This document shows positions 1 to 6,802 of a stretch of DNA of 19,685 nt, piece after piece; position 1 is the first letter of the stretch; every line of letters starts with the position of its first letter. Source of the stretch: Hungateiclostridiaceae bacterium UBA1305 (GTDB taxonomy: Bacteria > Bacillota > Clostridia > Acetivibrionales > DTU013); contig DBTX01000043.1 of NCBI GenBank assembly GCA_002307275.1, forward strand, positions 1-19,685. The letters run 5' to 3'. The notes below the pieces were generated by a model. That model ran no database searches and was not told the origin of the DNA. It saw only the letters and a list, made by a program, of their open reading frames with translations. Both the position numbers and the translations under genes were made by a program.

Positions 1-222
1 ACATCAAGGGATATATTCCCCCTGCAGCTGAAACTTTATTATCTCGTAAGTGCGGCACAGTCCACCGAGACCTTTTCCAACGAGGCCAACGCCAATGCAT
101 TTTCACCCGAGGTCATCAGGGCTGCATCCATATTGTTCGCTACGATCCCGATTATTATTGTGTATCCCTGGCTGCAAAAGTATTTTGTAAAAGGTGTACT
201 GATCGGTGCTGTAAAAGGGTAA
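1..222 (+). CDS. Sugar ABC transporter permease, C-terminal fragment (LplC/MalG type)
   Basis: The window opens inside this gene; frame 1 is open from base 1 to a TAA at 220-222, giving the last 73 residues. The stretch AAQSTETFSNEANANAF followed by a final membrane segment (IRAASILFATIPIIIVYPWL) and the ending KYFVKGVLIGAVKG is the usual C-terminus of binding-protein-dependent carbohydrate permeases of the LplC/YtcP group (MetI-like fold). It would form one half of the membrane channel of a sugar importer. The EAA loop that contacts the ATPase lies upstream, outside the window. Downstream genes on the same strand (lipoprotein, solute-binding protein, GH105, rhamnose mutarotase) suggest the cargo is a rhamnogalacturonan oligosaccharide; that substrate is inferred from context. 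Confidence 0.85.
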   Translation, partial: TSRDIFPLQLKLYYLVSAAQSTETFSNEANANAFSPEVIRAASILFATIPIIIVYPWLQKYFVKGVLIGAVKG

Positions 223-290
223 TTGCAATTGCTTTAACACAAGCTTTTTTTTAACATATATATCACTTTAATCCATGGAGGTAAAAACAA

Positions 291-794
291 ATGAATTGGA
301 AAAGATCTTTGTCTGTTGCGCTGGTAATTGTTATGGTATTCAGCCTTGGCGCTTGCGGCGGAAGTAAGGAAGGCGGTTCGGAAGAGTCTGCGTCGATTTC
401 CTCGGCTGAACAGCAGGAAGTGATCAACCAACTGGCCGAAGAGGCTGCAGCCGTGCCCGAGCCGGATACACAGGCTGCTGTGGAGGCTGCGGCAGCGCAG
501 GATTCTTCAACTGTACAGGATTCTGCAGAAGCAGCCGCAGATAAATTGACAGGAGAATGGGCAGACATCAATGATGCTGCACGGGTGGTGAAAATTAGCT
601 CAAACGGCAGTGAATATCAATATGCCGATCCGGATGGCACTTACGCCGGAACGGTAAAGGACGGCGTTCTGACGATTCAGATTTCAGATGCTGAAAATGA
701 TACTGCAGAGGTATTTATTGATGCAAAAACGGGGAATCTCGTGACAAATTACCAGGGCGATATTTATGAGTTCACTAAAAAGCTGCAGCAATAG
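291..794 (+). CDS. Small lipoprotein of unknown function in a sugar-transport operon
   Basis: The gene encodes 167 residues. A type II signal peptide is clear: MNWKR, a hydrophobic core, then lipobox LGAC with the lipidated cysteine at residue 22. Residues 23-90 are rich in Ala, Glu and Ser and look disordered, probably a spacer from the membrane. Residues 91-167 begin TGEWADIND and alternate short beta-strand-like segments with turns (YADPDGTYAGTVKDGVL, then FIDAKTGNLV), suggesting a small beta-barrel or sandwich. I do not recognise the family. The ATG has a strong GGAGG at 277-281. It lies 68 bp after the permease stop and 165 bp before the solute-binding protein gene, so it is probably co-transcribed and could be an accessory factor of the importer (inference). 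A weak stem (231-244) followed by eight T at 245-252 sits just upstream. Confidence 0.8.
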   Translation: MNWKRSLSVALVIVMVFSLGACGGSKEGGSEESASISSAEQQEVINQLAEEAAAVPEPDTQAAVEAAAAQDSSTVQDSAEAAADKLTGEWADINDAARVVKISSNGSEYQYADPDGTYAGTVKDGVLTIQISDAENDTAEVFIDAKTGNLVTNYQGDIYEFTKKLQQ

Positions 795-815
795 TGTTAA
801 GACTCAAGCTGTTTT

Positions 816-934
816 TATCATCGGTATTTATATCATAGCTATTTATATCATCGGTAATAATGAACAGTTGTTTCTGCTTAAGGTAAAACAATCCTATTGT
901 TTTTACCAAGGGTAACAACAACCTGTTGTTGTTA
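816..934 (+). repeat. Direct repeats and two consecutive hairpins upstream of the solute-binding protein gene
   Basis: The gap between the lipoprotein and the binding-protein gene is structured. TATTTATATCAT occurs at 825-836 and 840-851, and TATCATCGGTA at 816-826 and 846-856. Then come two hairpins: GGTAAAACAAT at 882-892 pairs with ATTGTTTTTACC ending at 907 (one bulge), and TAACAACAA (913-921) pairs perfectly with TTGTTGTTA (926-934) around a CCTG loop. Both stems are AU-rich with no U tract, so they are poor terminators. mRNA processing or stability, or an operator, are the likelier roles. Confidence 0.5.
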
Positions 935-959
935 AATAAAAATTTAGGGGGGTATTTTA

Positions 960-2804
960 ATGAACCGTAGGATTTCAGTAGTCGTTAGTCTTGTCCTTGC
1001 AATGTTCATGCTGCTTTCAACGTTTGCCTTCGGCTTGACGAAGACAAGCATCACCAAGGTTGCATTCGACAAGACAAGCATCTCTCTGGAAGTCGGGTCG
1101 ACATTCACACCGTCTGTCACGCTGACTCCGGGCACGGCACTCAAAAACCAGCTAAAGTGGACTTCCAGTAATGCAAGCGTTGCGGTTGTCAACTACTCCG
1201 GAACCATTTCAACTTTGAGAGCGGGCACTGCCGTCATTACCGCAAAAGCTTCCACCGGCAATGCTTCTGCAGCGATTACCGTTACAGTGACGGCGAAACA
1301 GGAAGCCAAGGAAATCAAAATACCGATTTTTGAAAGAGGCAGACCTGGTGAATCACCTGCAGACAACAACTATTGGTCAAAATTTATTGCAGACAAGGTA
1401 CTCAAGGACATCAATGTAAAAATAAAGTGGGTCTCCATTGCAAGACCGAATCCGCAGGGAACAAAAGATGCATTCAACCTGCTTATTGCTGCAGGAACAG
1501 CTCCCGACCTGATCGGTGAATATGACCAGTCGCCTGGTTATATGGCATGGTACGGACAGGGCGTTTATCAGCAAATAGACGTTAAAATGCTGAACCAGTA
1601 TGCACCGAATTATGTAAAGTATGAAGGCGCAAGCGTAATCAATACGGGTAAGATCCAGGGCAAGCAGATATTCCTGCCCGCTAAAAGACCAATACCTCTC
1701 GATTCAACTTATGTCAAAATGTACAGACAGGACTGGATGGACAAACTTGGAATCGCAATGCCAAGGACACTTGACGAGTTCTATAACATGCTGCTGGCCT
1801 TCAAGACTAAAGATCCCGGCAACGTCGGCAGCAAGATCATTCCTGAAACATATGACCTGCCGGGAGCCACGGTTAACGGTTCCGCTACCGGTAACTACCC
1901 GTTCAGACCGGCCAACCTGTCGGATCTGGAAAAGTACATGTATTCCGATATAGCAACTCCTGCATTATCCTGGGAACCTGAGAAGAAACGCCTGCAGTTC
2001 CTGAACCGAGAGTATAATGCCGGTCTGATCAGTCCCGAATTCATGCTCGATACCGATAACTCCAAGGCAAGATCCGCTTTCATGAACGGAAATGCCGGAG
2101 TCTGGTCTGAATATATCCCGCAGGATAACGGATACATAGCTGCTCTGGTGAAGAATGTGCCGACTGCCAAGATTTCTACTGCTATGCCGCTTACGCAGAG
2201 AGCAGGAACGATTGCTACAAGCTACTATTACACTCCTGCTGTTGGTCTGATGAATGGAATTAACAAAAACACCAAGAACGTTGCTGAAGTATTGAAATAT
2301 ATTGACTGGCTGAGCAAGCCGGAAAACCTCAATTCCGTTATGTGGGGAGTTGAAGGAAAGACTTATCAGAACAAGGACGGAAAGAAACAGCTGATACCTG
2401 ATTACAAGGGCTCCGAAAGGCTTATAAACGGCAGTAACAAGGACTACTTTGCACTGGTTGTCGAAGGCACCGATGCCGGCAGCGACCTGGATAACATGCT
2501 GATTGCCGCCTGCCCTCCGGGGGAGGACTACAGGTACCTGATGAAGGATCAGTTCAAGTATTTGAGGTCGCCATACAATATTGGCGTTCCGAATATATTC
2601 ATCCCGAAGGTAATTGCCGCCCAGACTACTTATGGCGCACCGCTGGTAACCAAGTACAAACAGTATGCCACGCAGTTGATTGTTTGCAAGCCGAGTGAAT
2701 TTGAAACAAAATATGCCCAGTTCAGCAAGGACTATCTGGAAAGCGGCTACCAGAAGATACTGGACGAAAAGAAAGCTACTTATGAGGAATGGTTTAAAAA
2801 ATAA
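960..2804 (+). CDS. Extracellular solute-binding protein with N-terminal Ig-like (Big_2) domain, ABC sugar importer
   Basis: The gene encodes 614 residues. The start ATG at 960 follows AGGGGGG at 947-952. Residues 1-25 are a Sec signal peptide ending FAFG; no lipobox cysteine is visible, which is unusual for a Gram-positive binding protein. Residues about 28-112 are a bacterial Ig-like group 2 domain (VAFDKTSISLEVGSTF, LKWTSSNASVAVV, GTISTLRAGTAVITAKAS). From about 117 to the end is a family 1 solute-binding protein of the long LplA-like type (LLIAAGTAPDLIGEYDQ, YRQDWMDKLGIAMPRTLDEF, FMNGNAGVWSEY, KYIDWLSKPEN). It should capture an oligosaccharide outside the membrane for the permease encoded upstream. 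GH105 and rhamnose mutarotase genes downstream point to unsaturated rhamnogalacturonan oligosaccharides. The binding-protein role is secure; the ligand is inferred. Confidence 0.88.
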   Translation: MNRRISVVVSLVLAMFMLLSTFAFGLTKTSITKVAFDKTSISLEVGSTFTPSVTLTPGTALKNQLKWTSSNASVAVVNYSGTISTLRAGTAVITAKASTGNASAAITVTVTAKQEAKEIKIPIFERGRPGESPADNNYWSKFIADKVLKDINVKIKWVSIARPNPQGTKDAFNLLIAAGTAPDLIGEYDQSPGYMAWYGQGVYQQIDVKMLNQYAPNYVKYEGASVINTGKIQGKQIFLPAKRPIPLDSTYVKMYRQDWMDKLGIAMPRTLDEFYNMLLAFKTKDPGNVGSKIIPETYDLPGATVNGSATGNYPFRPANLSDLEKYMYSDIATPALSWEPEKKRLQFLNREYNAGLISPEFMLDTDNSKARSAFMNGNAGVWSEYIPQDNGYIAALVKNVPTAKISTAMPLTQRAGTIATSYYYTPAVGLMNGINKNTKNVAEVLKYIDWLSKPENLNSVMWGVEGKTYQNKDGKKQLIPDYKGSERLINGSNKDYFALVVEGTDAGSDLDNMLIAACPPGEDYRYLMKDQFKYLRSPYNIGVPNIFIPKVIAAQTTYGAPLVTKYKQYATQLIVCKPSEFETKYAQFSKDYLESGYQKILDEKKATYEEWFKK

Positions 2805-2874
2805 CGAGACGAAATCGAAAAATTTTATTTTGAGCAATGCGTTATAACAAGCCATGTCCATGTTGCCATAAACC

Positions 2875-2914
2875 GGAGAATAGCCTATAATAAGCTTATT
2901 ATAGGCTATTCTCC
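2875..2914 (+). repeat. 40-bp perfect palindrome between the binding-protein and GH105 genes
   Basis: Bases 2875-2894 (GGAGAATAGCCTATAATAAG) are the exact reverse complement of 2895-2914, with AAGCTT at the centre. In RNA this makes a long hairpin with a very small loop, 71 bp after the stop of the binding-protein gene. The following bases are CTTAATAAAAAG, not a T run, so it is not a typical intrinsic terminator. A stabilising or partly terminating hairpin that keeps binding-protein mRNA more abundant than downstream mRNA is common in importer operons and fits here (inference). Confidence 0.75.
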
Positions 2915-3027
2915 TTAATAAAAAGAATTCACCTTCAAGGCAAATTGAGTGATAAAGCACTGTTTTCCTTAATAGGCAATTGAGTGGAAGGTAATTCGGA
3001 AAATGAACTGAATGGGGGGCGTGAAAA

Positions 3028-4062
3028 ATGCAGAAACTGCAGTTTGACGAGCAGCAGATACGGGATGTTATCGACCGTGTTGTTAAAAGGACAATGAATA
3101 TCGACTTTACCTGGGATTGGCCGTGCGGAGTGGCGTTTTACGGCATCAGCAAAGCGTGGGAAGTTACAGGGAAGCAGGAATATATAGATTTCATGATCAA
3201 ATTTGTGGACGAATATATTGAAATCGGCCTTCCGGATTTCATGGTAAACGCATGTGCGATGGGTCACGCGATGATCACTCTGCACGAAGCTACCGGGGAT
3301 CAGAAGTATCTGGACATCGCATTGAAAAAGGCGGAGTATCTCCGCAAGGACGCGGTCCGATTCGGACAAAACGTTTTTCAGCATACGGTTTCAAGCAAAA
3401 ATGATTTCCCTGAGCAGGCCTGGGCTGACACTCTTTTCATGGCAGCCTACTTTCTCCTCAGGATGGGCTTCAAGCTGAATAACAAGGACTACATCGAGGA
3501 TGCGCTGAACCAGTTCTACTGGCATGAGGAGTACCTGCAGGACGAAAGGACGGAGCTGTTTTTTCATGCATGGGACAATGTCCGGAAGAATAACCTGTCG
3601 GGAATCCATTGGGCAAGGGCAAACGCATGGGCTGCATACACAATGGCAAGAGCTTACAGGATGCTGAACTACCTTAATCCAATGTGGATGCAGCTCGGAG
3701 GCGCACTTGGAGATCAATTGAGCGCTTTAGTCAGACTGCAGGCCGAAGACGGCATGTGGCATACCATACTGGATGATCCCGCCTCTTATCCGGAGACGTC
3801 GGCATCGGCCGGAATCGGTGCAGCACTGATACTCTGGGGGCACCCATTGCATGCCAAATATGTGCAGAATGCTTTAGCGGGTATTCTTGACAACATTTCC
3901 GAGGACGGAAGCGTGAGAAATGTTTCAGCAGGTACCGCGGTCATGCTGAATGCGGATGACTACAAGAAGGTACCGTTCAAACGCGTTCAGGGATGGGGAC
4001 AGGGGTTGGCACTGGTTTTCCTGTGTTCTCTGCTGGAGTCGAAGCAACCGGAATCAAAGTAA
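3028..4062 (+). CDS. GH105 unsaturated rhamnogalacturonyl hydrolase (YteR/YesR family)
   Basis: The gene encodes 344 residues with no signal peptide, so the enzyme is cytoplasmic. ATG 3028 is preceded by GGGGGGC at 3014-3020. The family removes the 4,5-unsaturated galacturonyl residue left by rhamnogalacturonan lyases from the rhamnose of imported oligosaccharides. The best signature is WADTLFMAAYFLLRMG at 132-147; Asp134 matches the Asp of YteR (Asp143 in Bacillus subtilis) that starts hydration of the double bond. Other matching segments are FTWDWPCGVAFYGI (27-40), FFHAWD (178-183) and HWARANAWAAYTMARAY (194-210); the last reads WGRGNGW in most relatives, so the residues lining the site differ. 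Length is close to the family's 370. Near-identical repeats GGCAAATTGAGTG (2939) and GGCAATTGAGTG (2975) lie just upstream. It is followed by rhamnose mutarotase. Confidence 0.92.
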   Translation: MQKLQFDEQQIRDVIDRVVKRTMNIDFTWDWPCGVAFYGISKAWEVTGKQEYIDFMIKFVDEYIEIGLPDFMVNACAMGHAMITLHEATGDQKYLDIALKKAEYLRKDAVRFGQNVFQHTVSSKNDFPEQAWADTLFMAAYFLLRMGFKLNNKDYIEDALNQFYWHEEYLQDERTELFFHAWDNVRKNNLSGIHWARANAWAAYTMARAYRMLNYLNPMWMQLGGALGDQLSALVRLQAEDGMWHTILDDPASYPETSASAGIGAALILWGHPLHAKYVQNALAGILDNISEDGSVRNVSAGTAVMLNADDYKKVPFKRVQGWGQGLALVFLCSLLESKQPESK

Positions 4063-4140
4063 TAAGCGATGTAGGATTAACGGAACAGAATGTTGATTGG
4101 AATAAAAAACAAGAAGTAAAAACTAATAGGAGGTATTGAT

Positions 4141-4467
4141 ATGGCAGGCAGCAACAAATTCGCATGGTCATGGTATATCAAGGAGGAATGTCTTGAGGAA
4201 TATGTGAAAATGCATCTTGACCCATGGCCCATTATCATGGAGGAGCACAGCAAAGCAGGAATAAGCAACTACTCCATATTCCAAAACGGAAACCAGTTCT
4301 TCTACTGCTTTGAATGCGATGATGCGGAAGCGGCATTTGCGTATATTGCAAAAAGTGAAGCCTGCAACCGCTGGAATGCGATCACATCGAAAATGGTAAA
4401 GGGCTCTTTCGATTTCAACGAAGCTGAACCGATCAAGCCCATGAGGGAAGTGTTCTATTTGAAATAA
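4141..4467 (+). CDS. rhaM: L-rhamnose mutarotase
   Basis: The gene encodes 108 residues, the normal length for this family (about 104). The enzyme interconverts the alpha and beta anomers of L-rhamnose and acts as a small cytoplasmic dimer. Compared with the E. coli protein (YiiL) the sequence keeps EEYVKMHLDPWP (Tyr21, His25, Trp29), ISNYSIF, CNRWNA and the ending EVFYLK. Tyr21 and His25 match the Tyr and catalytic His of the E. coli enzyme. The second of the E. coli paired tryptophans (RWW) is Asn here (RWN, 77-79). ATG 4141 has AGGAGG at 4129-4134. It lies 78 bp after the GH105 stop on the same strand and would act on rhamnose released from rhamnogalacturonan. It is probably the last gene of the operon, since a 207-bp gap follows. 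Confidence 0.9.
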   Translation: MAGSNKFAWSWYIKEECLEEYVKMHLDPWPIIMEEHSKAGISNYSIFQNGNQFFYCFECDDAEAAFAYIAKSEACNRWNAITSKMVKGSFDFNEAEPIKPMREVFYLK

Positions 4468-4674
4468 AAACTAACAATCATCAAAACCGGAGTACCTTTA
4501 CCATAACGCACCATAATCTGTTCGTCTGTTTCTGTTAAGCTGTTTTGCTGTTCACCCTGAACTTGGTATTCTCAGTCTATAATTTTCTCGCAAGGTACAT
4601 AAGCACATCTTAAAAGTAAACTTCATATCATATAAATACAGATAAATGAATGAATGAATGAAGGGTTTTGGACA
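4468..4674. other. Intergenic region, rhaM to paralogue A
   Basis: No gene is visible here and no strong terminator follows rhaM; the only stem is a small one, GTTCA-CCC-TGAAC, near 4550-4562. A TATAAT at 4578-4583 is a possible -10, but nothing resembling TTGACA lies 16-18 bp before it. Four tandem copies of AATG occupy 4645-4660, directly before the AAGGG that precedes the next gene. Confidence 0.4.
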
Positions 4675-5049
4675 ATGGATAAAAAATTCAGGGTGAATAA
4701 TAATGTTTTTAATTATGAGGGAAGTCCTTTGTTTACAAGGGAAAATGCCTCAAACAGAATTTTATATAATACCTTTACCACAGCTCAGACCAATACGACA
4801 ATTTGGACACCGGCAGCGGGCAAGTCGATATACCTGACTGCGGTGCAGGCTTCTTCCCTTTCCGCATTGACCATTACCCTGAACAGGGCGGGCAATGCTC
4901 CTTTCCTTTCAATTGTTCTGACCTCTTCCTTTGCCGCCTTTGGTGAAAGCTTTTCTTCTCCTGTAAAATTTTTAGCGAATGAAGTGATTACTCTCACTAC
5001 CAGCGCTGCAGGAACAATATATATCACCCTCTTGGGCTATGAAATCTAG
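4675..5049 (+). CDS. Uncharacterised beta-rich protein, paralogue A
   Basis: The gene encodes 124 residues. I chose ATG 4675 because GAAGGG at 4660-4665 sits at a normal distance; an in-frame ATG at 4654, inside the AATG repeats, would add seven residues. There is no signal peptide, membrane segment or cysteine. The composition is rich in Ser, Thr and Asn with alternating hydrophobic residues, as in a beta-sandwich: KFRVNNNVFNYEGSPLFTRE, TIWTPAAGKSIYLTAVQAS, FLSIVLTSS, ending YITLLGYEI. I do not recognise the family; the style recalls structural or phage-tail-like proteins, but no phage genes are nearby. Its N-terminus is clearly homologous to the next gene: FTRE, then WTP-A-KSIYLTAVQ are shared at the same positions. 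The two genes are 29 bp apart and probably co-transcribed. Confidence 0.7.
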   Translation: MDKKFRVNNNVFNYEGSPLFTRENASNRILYNTFTTAQTNTTIWTPAAGKSIYLTAVQASSLSALTITLNRAGNAPFLSIVLTSSFAAFGESFSSPVKFLANEVITLTTSAAGTIYITLLGYEI

Positions 5050-5078
5050 ATGTGGGCAGGAAATTGCAAGGAGCGTAT

Positions 5079-5975
5079 ATGGTGATGCATAATGCCAGGA
5101 TTAACGATAATATTTTTACCTATGGAGATCAGCCCATATTTACCAGGGAAGGCGATGCTGCTGTCATCAAACACTCCTCTTTTGATATTTTGTCCACGGA
5201 AACATCGGTCTGGACCCCTTCGGCGGCAAAAAGCATCTACCTTACAGCAGTGCAGACATCGGCTCCCCTGGGAGTAACGGTAATGTTAAGCAGCAATAGC
5301 AATAGTTTTTTGTCCTTAAGGGTAACCACATCTTCTTCGGCCATAAGTCAGCAGTTTCCTTCCGGATATTTACTGAGTCCCGGTAATTCCATTGATTTAC
5401 GCACCTCGGATGAGGAAAGTGCAAGTGAGACTTCCGGCGCTTCAAATGCTGCACAGGTCGCCTTTAACGGTAATAGCAATTTTACGAATGTATCCAATGC
5501 CACAGGCCTTCCTGACTCGCTGTATGCTACCTTGAATTCGGCATTATTAGCTACAACCGGCGGCAGAATCGTACTGGATTACAGTAACATGGTACCGGCG
5601 GCAAGCAGCCAGCTTCAGATCCAAAGCGTTGTTATCAATTTTTATTGCAGTCTTTCCCTGACACTTGCAGTAGGCACCAGTTCGATGATTTATTACTGGC
5701 GGGCGGACCCTGGTGATGCCTGGATTCAACTTGCACAGGAGAGCCTTTCCCTGGTAGGGACAATTAATCATTTAATAGTCCCCCTCTCGCAGGATATCAC
5801 TGCAGCAGTGCTGGCAGCGGCAGATCCGTGGACCGTAATAGAAAACATGCAGACATCCTTTGTAGGCAGCAATACAGGCCTGGGACTAGGCAATACAATA
5901 CAACTGGATGCTGTGACAATTGATATCAGCATGGTCGGTATAAACGAAATTACTCTCTTTGGTTCGGAAATGTGA
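5079..5975 (+). CDS. Uncharacterised beta-rich protein, paralogue B with inserted domain
   Basis: The gene encodes 298 residues. AAGGAG at 5068-5073 supports ATG 5079; ATG 5085 is a possible alternative, giving MHNARIND, which aligns with the start of paralogue A. The frame is open further upstream from a GTG at 5052, but that lies before the ribosome site. Residues 1-110 match paralogue A (RINDNIFTYGDQPIFTRE, VWTPSAAKSIYLTAVQTS, FLSLRVTTSSS). Residues about 111-287 have no counterpart there; the last residues, NEITLFGSEM, again match its ending YITLLGYEI. The extra segment begins acidic and Ser-rich (DEESASETSGAS) and continues with beta-strand patterns and YYWRADPGDAWIQLA, suggesting a jelly-roll-like domain. 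There is no signal peptide or membrane helix. Function is unknown; a self-assembling or surface structure is only a guess. Confidence 0.7.
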   Translation: MVMHNARINDNIFTYGDQPIFTREGDAAVIKHSSFDILSTETSVWTPSAAKSIYLTAVQTSAPLGVTVMLSSNSNSFLSLRVTTSSSAISQQFPSGYLLSPGNSIDLRTSDEESASETSGASNAAQVAFNGNSNFTNVSNATGLPDSLYATLNSALLATTGGRIVLDYSNMVPAASSQLQIQSVVINFYCSLSLTLAVGTSSMIYYWRADPGDAWIQLAQESLSLVGTINHLIVPLSQDITAAVLAAADPWTVIENMQTSFVGSNTGLGLGNTIQLDAVTIDISMVGINEITLFGSEM

Positions 5976-6014
5976 ACGGCTCACCGCCTATAAACACAGT
6001 ATCCCTTTATTCTC

Positions 6015-6389
6015 CTACTCTTGTAAGGATTCCTCTATTACCTTTACACTTTTTGCGTTAGCTTGAACAGGATACGATTCCAAAATAGGTCCGTCAAAAA
6101 CAACCTCAACTTTTATGCCTTCCTTAAGATCGTTTGCCGACAGTTTTTCGCCTGTATCCCTTGCAGTTATTTTTGTACCTTTGTTCATACGTACCATTGC
6201 CTTGTCATGGACAGTATCGCTTTCTACCTTTCCTTCTACCATAATACCTGTTACAGCTTTATTTTCATCGGTTAGCACCTTTGTAATCTGCCCCCGGATA
6301 TCTGTCTTTTCTTCTGTTGATGATTTCGTGCACCCCGCCGTATTAAGCAGCAATGTGATTGTTAGTACAGCAAATATCATTTTCTTCAT
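6015..6389 (-). CDS. DUF3221 family lipoprotein
   Basis: The gene encodes 124 residues. The start is the ATG at 6389 (MKKMIFAV), preceded on its strand by GAGGAGAGGA; the frame is open 43 codons further but without a better start. Residues 1-20 are a lipoprotein signal with TAGC and Cys20. The mature part has a small OB-like pattern: IRGQITKVLTDENKAVTGIM, MNKGTKITARDTGEKLSAND, LKEGIKVEVVFDG, then the diagnostic PILESYPVQANAKSVKVIEE. That last segment and the length fit DUF3221 (YobA-like), whose function is not known. It would be anchored on the outer face of the membrane. It is alone on its strand, converging with paralogue B (39 bp between stops) and diverging from the FN3 gene. Confidence 0.8.
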   Translation of the reverse strand: MKKMIFAVLTITLLLNTAGCTKSSTEEKTDIRGQITKVLTDENKAVTGIMVEGKVESDTVHDKAMVRMNKGTKITARDTGEKLSANDLKEGIKVEVVFDGPILESYPVQANAKSVKVIEESLQE

Positions 6390-6802
6390 ATATATGTTCC
6401 TCTCCTCATTTACAGTCATTTGACTTGCAGAAGCCCCGAAAAGTTCCCTCGCAACAGGATAGGAGAAAAGCGCCGTGCCTTCAAGGAATGAAAAACATGG
6501 AGCAGGATTCGAGGACATCCAGCCTCTCTCACCTCTTTATGATTGCCTTTGGTCAGTAACAATTATTAAAAACGTGCGATTTTGAATTTCGCACGTTTAT
6601 ATGCTACACTATAAATGACGGTTACGGACAATGTATCAATGTTACAGCCTTTTTGTGAAATTTTTCAGAAATGAAATCGTAATAAAAATGCAATAGAATA
6701 TACATAAGTTAAGGATAAAATAGGAATATACAATGATAATTTTAACAGGTCAGGAATGCATTACGGAATTGCGTAATAATTTTTATATTGCAGAGGTGTT
6801 TT
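6390..6802. other. Divergent intergenic region (DUF3221 lipoprotein / FN3 gene)
   Basis: This 413-bp gap has no convincing gene. The stretch 6390-6560 would be leader for the lipoprotein on the - strand; I compared it with common riboswitch and T-box signatures and saw none. A hairpin lies at 6570-6598. Between 6690 and 6780, ahead of the FN3 gene, GAATATACA occurs at 6696-6704 and 6724-6732 (28 bp apart), and ATTACG (6760-6765) pairs with CGTAAT (6772-6777). These could be regulator sites, but I cannot name a protein. No -35/-10 pair stood out on either strand. Confidence 0.4.
6570..6598 (-). terminator. Terminator-like hairpin in the divergent region
   Basis: AAACGTGCGA (6570-6579) pairs perfectly with TCGCACGTTT (6589-6598) around a nine-base loop. 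Read on the - strand the stem is followed by TTTTTAATAATT, a fair terminator tail; on the + strand only TTTATAT follows. No gene ends on the - strand to its right, so it could be a leader attenuator for the DUF3221 gene or a barrier against antisense transcripts. Which of these is not decidable here. Confidence 0.5.

Noticed and set aside
231..252. GCTT/AAGC stem with eight T after the permease gene
   Set aside because: A four-base-pair stem is too weak to call a terminator, though partial attenuation is possible.
1965..2960. 331-codon open frame on the - strand opposite the solute-binding protein gene
   Set aside because: It has no ribosome site and no recognisable protein; it mirrors the codon pattern of the real gene and runs across the palindrome.
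6390..6518. N-terminal extension of the DUF3221 lipoprotein
   Set aside because: It would place 43 residues before a normal lipoprotein signal; the ATG at 6389 has a good ribosome site.
6390..6560. Possible riboswitch leader on the - strand
   Set aside because: I looked for SAM, TPP, FMN, glycine, lysine, GEMM and T-box core motifs and saw none.
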